A DNA stretch of 64,000 nt from positions 23,060 to 87,059 of the forward strand of contig PAHR01000021.1 in NCBI GenBank assembly GCA_002705265.1. The letters are read 5' to 3'. Source of the stretch: Pelagibacteraceae bacterium. Its GTDB lineage: Bacteria; Pseudomonadota; Alphaproteobacteria; HIMB59. The first letter of the stretch is position 1, and each line of letters opens with the position of its first letter. The position numbers were made by a program, and so were the translations under genes. This document shows positions 62,501 through 64,000 of the stretch, piece by piece. A model generated the notes under the pieces. That model was given only the letters and a program-made list of their open reading frames with translations. It did not search any database and was not told where the DNA came from.

Positions 62501-63969
62501 TGTTTAAAATGTCGATGATTAATTTCATATAGATTTAATTTATTTTTTTTTGCAAAAGATATAATTTTAATATCATTGATTGAACCCAATGGAGTAAATA
62601 TAGTTATATTTAATTTTGATTTAATAATTAATTTAAGAGAATCCTCAAAAGGAAAAAATGCATCTGAAATTAAATAGAGATGCTCCTTTAATTTATTTTT
62701 GGGAAGTTTTTTGAGTTTTTCTATTGCAAATTTTAACGAATCCACTCTAGAAGTTTGTCCACCACATTGTGATAATAATTTATTATTGTCGAATATTGCT
62801 ATAGCATTAGATCTTACAAACTTTAGAACATGAATATAAAAATTAATATTTAAATTTTTTTTAATTTCTTTTCCTGTTATTTTTTTAGTAACTATTTTAA
62901 AATTATTTGTTTCTTGATGTAAAGTACCTGCAAAAATAGATTTTGATTCATATTTTGGTATCTTTGGATTTATCTTTACAATTCTAAGATTTTTCTTGGC
63001 TGATAAAATAGTTATTGCATCATTTTCAAAACTTGGGGCTGCGACAACCTCATAAAATCCTTTGGAAATTAATTTAGCTGTTAATGAGCTTAGTTTATTA
63101 TTAAGCACTATAATGCCTCCAAATGCACTGATTGGGTCTCCAGCTAAAGCATTTTGAAAAGCAATTTTTTGGTTTTGATGGATTGCATATCCACATGGAG
63201 TATTATGTTTAACTATTGCTGCAATATTATTTTTATTTTTTTGGTATCCAAATACAATTCTAATTGCAGCGTCTAAGTCTAATAAATTATTATAACTAAG
63301 GCCTTTATTTCCACTTATTTGTTTAAATGCTTTGTCATAGATCCTTGCTTGCGCTGCCTGATGCGGGTTTTCACCATACCTTAATTCATACTTATTTTTT
63401 TCTTCACCATTTAGCCAATCAATAATTTTTTGATCATATTTATTGGCATATTCCAAAGCTTTTATAGCAAGTTTTTTTTTATTTTTTGTAATTGAATTAA
63501 ATGAAGTTTCAAATTTTATATAGTCACTAGGGTCAATAATTGTAGTAATTTTAGAATAATTTTTTATAGATGCTCTAATCAAACTATGACCTCCAATATC
63601 AATCATATCTATAATTTTCTGGTGAGATTTTGTTTTTTTTAAAGTTTCTTCAAATGGATATAAATTTACAATTAATAAATCAAAATTAATTATTTTATTT
63701 TTTATTAATTCTTTTTGATGTTTTCCTTTGGGATTTGCCAAAAGACCCCCAAATATTTTAGGATGAAGTGTTTTCACTCTTCCATCCAAAATTTCCTTTT
63801 GTTTTGTATATTTTGAAATCTCTTTAAAAGGAATATTAATTTTATTCAAATAAATCGAAGTTCCCCCAGTTGAGTATATTGTAAATTTTTTTTTTATTAA
63901 AAATTTTGCTAATTTATCTAAATTAGTTTTATCATAAACACTAATTAATACGTTTCTATATTTAAACAT
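62497..63969 (-). CDS. purH: Bifunctional AICAR formyltransferase / IMP cyclohydrolase PurH
   Basis: PurH performs the last two steps of purine synthesis. It has 490 aa. The N-terminal IMP cyclohydrolase (1-190) has YSTGGTSIYLNK, RVKTLHPKIFGGLLA and LIVNLYPFEETL. The C-terminal transformylase carries RYGENPHQAAQARIY, AAIVKHNTPCGYAI (catalytic Lys-His) and FGGIIVLNNKL. AICAR produced by HisF also feeds this enzyme. It is shorter than many PurH proteins (about 520-530 aa). It ends in overlap with the small Cys gene. Confidence 0.95.
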   Translation of the reverse strand: MFKYRNVLISVYDKTNLDKLAKFLIKKKFTIYSTGGTSIYLNKINIPFKEISKYTKQKEILDGRVKTLHPKIFGGLLANPKGKHQKELIKNKIINFDLLIVNLYPFEETLKKTKSHQKIIDMIDIGGHSLIRASIKNYSKITTIIDPSDYIKFETSFNSITKNKKKLAIKALEYANKYDQKIIDWLNGEEKNKYELRYGENPHQAAQARIYDKAFKQISGNKGLSYNNLLDLDAAIRIVFGYQKNKNNIAAIVKHNTPCGYAIHQNQKIAFQNALAGDPISAFGGIIVLNNKLSSLTAKLISKGFYEVVAAPSFENDAITILSAKKNLRIVKINPKIPKYESKSIFAGTLHQETNNFKIVTKKITGKEIKKNLNINFYIHVLKFVRSNAIAIFDNNKLLSQCGGQTSRVDSLKFAIEKLKKLPKNKLKEHLYLISDAFFPFEDSLKLIIKSKLNITIFTPLGSINDIKIISFAKKNKLNLYEINHRHFKH

Positions 63970-64000
63970 TTTTAAAATTATTATTTAAATTATTAACTGA

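Noticed and set aside
1-64000. tRNA, rRNA, CRISPR, insertion sequences or prophage
   Set aside because: All intergenic gaps were read by eye; none exceeds about 240 bp and none shows a cloverleaf, array or transposase. A covariance-model scan would be decisive.

Overview
The window is one contiguous, very AT-rich, densely packed bacterial chromosome segment. Many genes overlap by 1 to 40 bases and no intergenic gap exceeds about 240 bp. Gene content and order point to an alphaproteobacterium with a streamlined genome, probably a free-living marine lineage of the SAR11/HIMB59/AEGEAN-169 kind. This assignment rests on conserved blocks: trx/CnoX-LON domain, ftsK-lolA, DUF3576-leuS-lptE-holA, parB-parA-rsmG-mnmG-mnmE-rho, maf-aroE-coaE-dnaQ-tim44-smr, hslUV-hisBHAF, and hrcA-grpE-dnaK-dnaJ. 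It was not tested by database search. No rRNA, tRNA, CRISPR array, insertion sequence or prophage was recognised.

Layout. Positions 1-7.1 kb hold a polyol or glycerol-type catabolic island: a minus-strand ABC importer (ATPase cut by the window edge, two permeases, Tat-type binding protein) diverges from an AraM/EgsA-type glycerol-1-phosphate dehydrogenase gene and glpD. Positions 7.2-16.3 kb hold thioredoxin/CnoX, a LON-domain protein, a UbiH-type hydroxylase, FtsK, a LolA-like protein, a degenerate response regulator, a YggS protein, and a divergent pair of sulfotransferase-type genes of which one has lost its P-loop. A highly expressed-looking porin gene with its own terminator follows. Positions 17.5-29.5 kb are the leuS and par/gid/rho blocks, with a parS-like site over the mnmG start codon. 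The 240-bp rho-maf gap is the best candidate for a replication origin. Positions 29.7-47.4 kb are housekeeping: nucleotide sanitation, shikimate, CoA, DNA polymerase epsilon subunit, HslUV, histidine synthesis, RsmI, RNase PH, and the heat-shock operon with a clear sigma-32-type promoter before dnaK.

Positions 47.5-64 kb are more mixed. They hold an EamA exporter, a secreted GHSCG hydrolase with an FMN alpha-hydroxy-acid oxidase, a tungstate-type TupAB importer without its ATPase followed by cytochrome c' and a periplasmic rhodanese, dapB, endonuclease III with a rearranged Fe-S cysteine motif, pyruvate carboxylase immediately followed by beta-carbonic anhydrase, a methyltransferase-like protein, a HAD phosphatase and purH.

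The genes suggest an aerobic heterotroph that takes up glycerol-like substrates and oxidises them through GlpD, replenishes oxaloacetate with a pyruvate carboxylase fed by local bicarbonate production, and carries several trimmed or diverged versions of universal proteins (LeuRS N terminus, HolA, DnaJ zinc site, Maf, Nth). No single wholly new system could be demonstrated. The most promising leads are the putative origin, the dual-motif-degenerate ABC ATPase with G1P dehydrogenase, the sulfotransferase pair and the Tup/cytochrome/rhodanese cluster.
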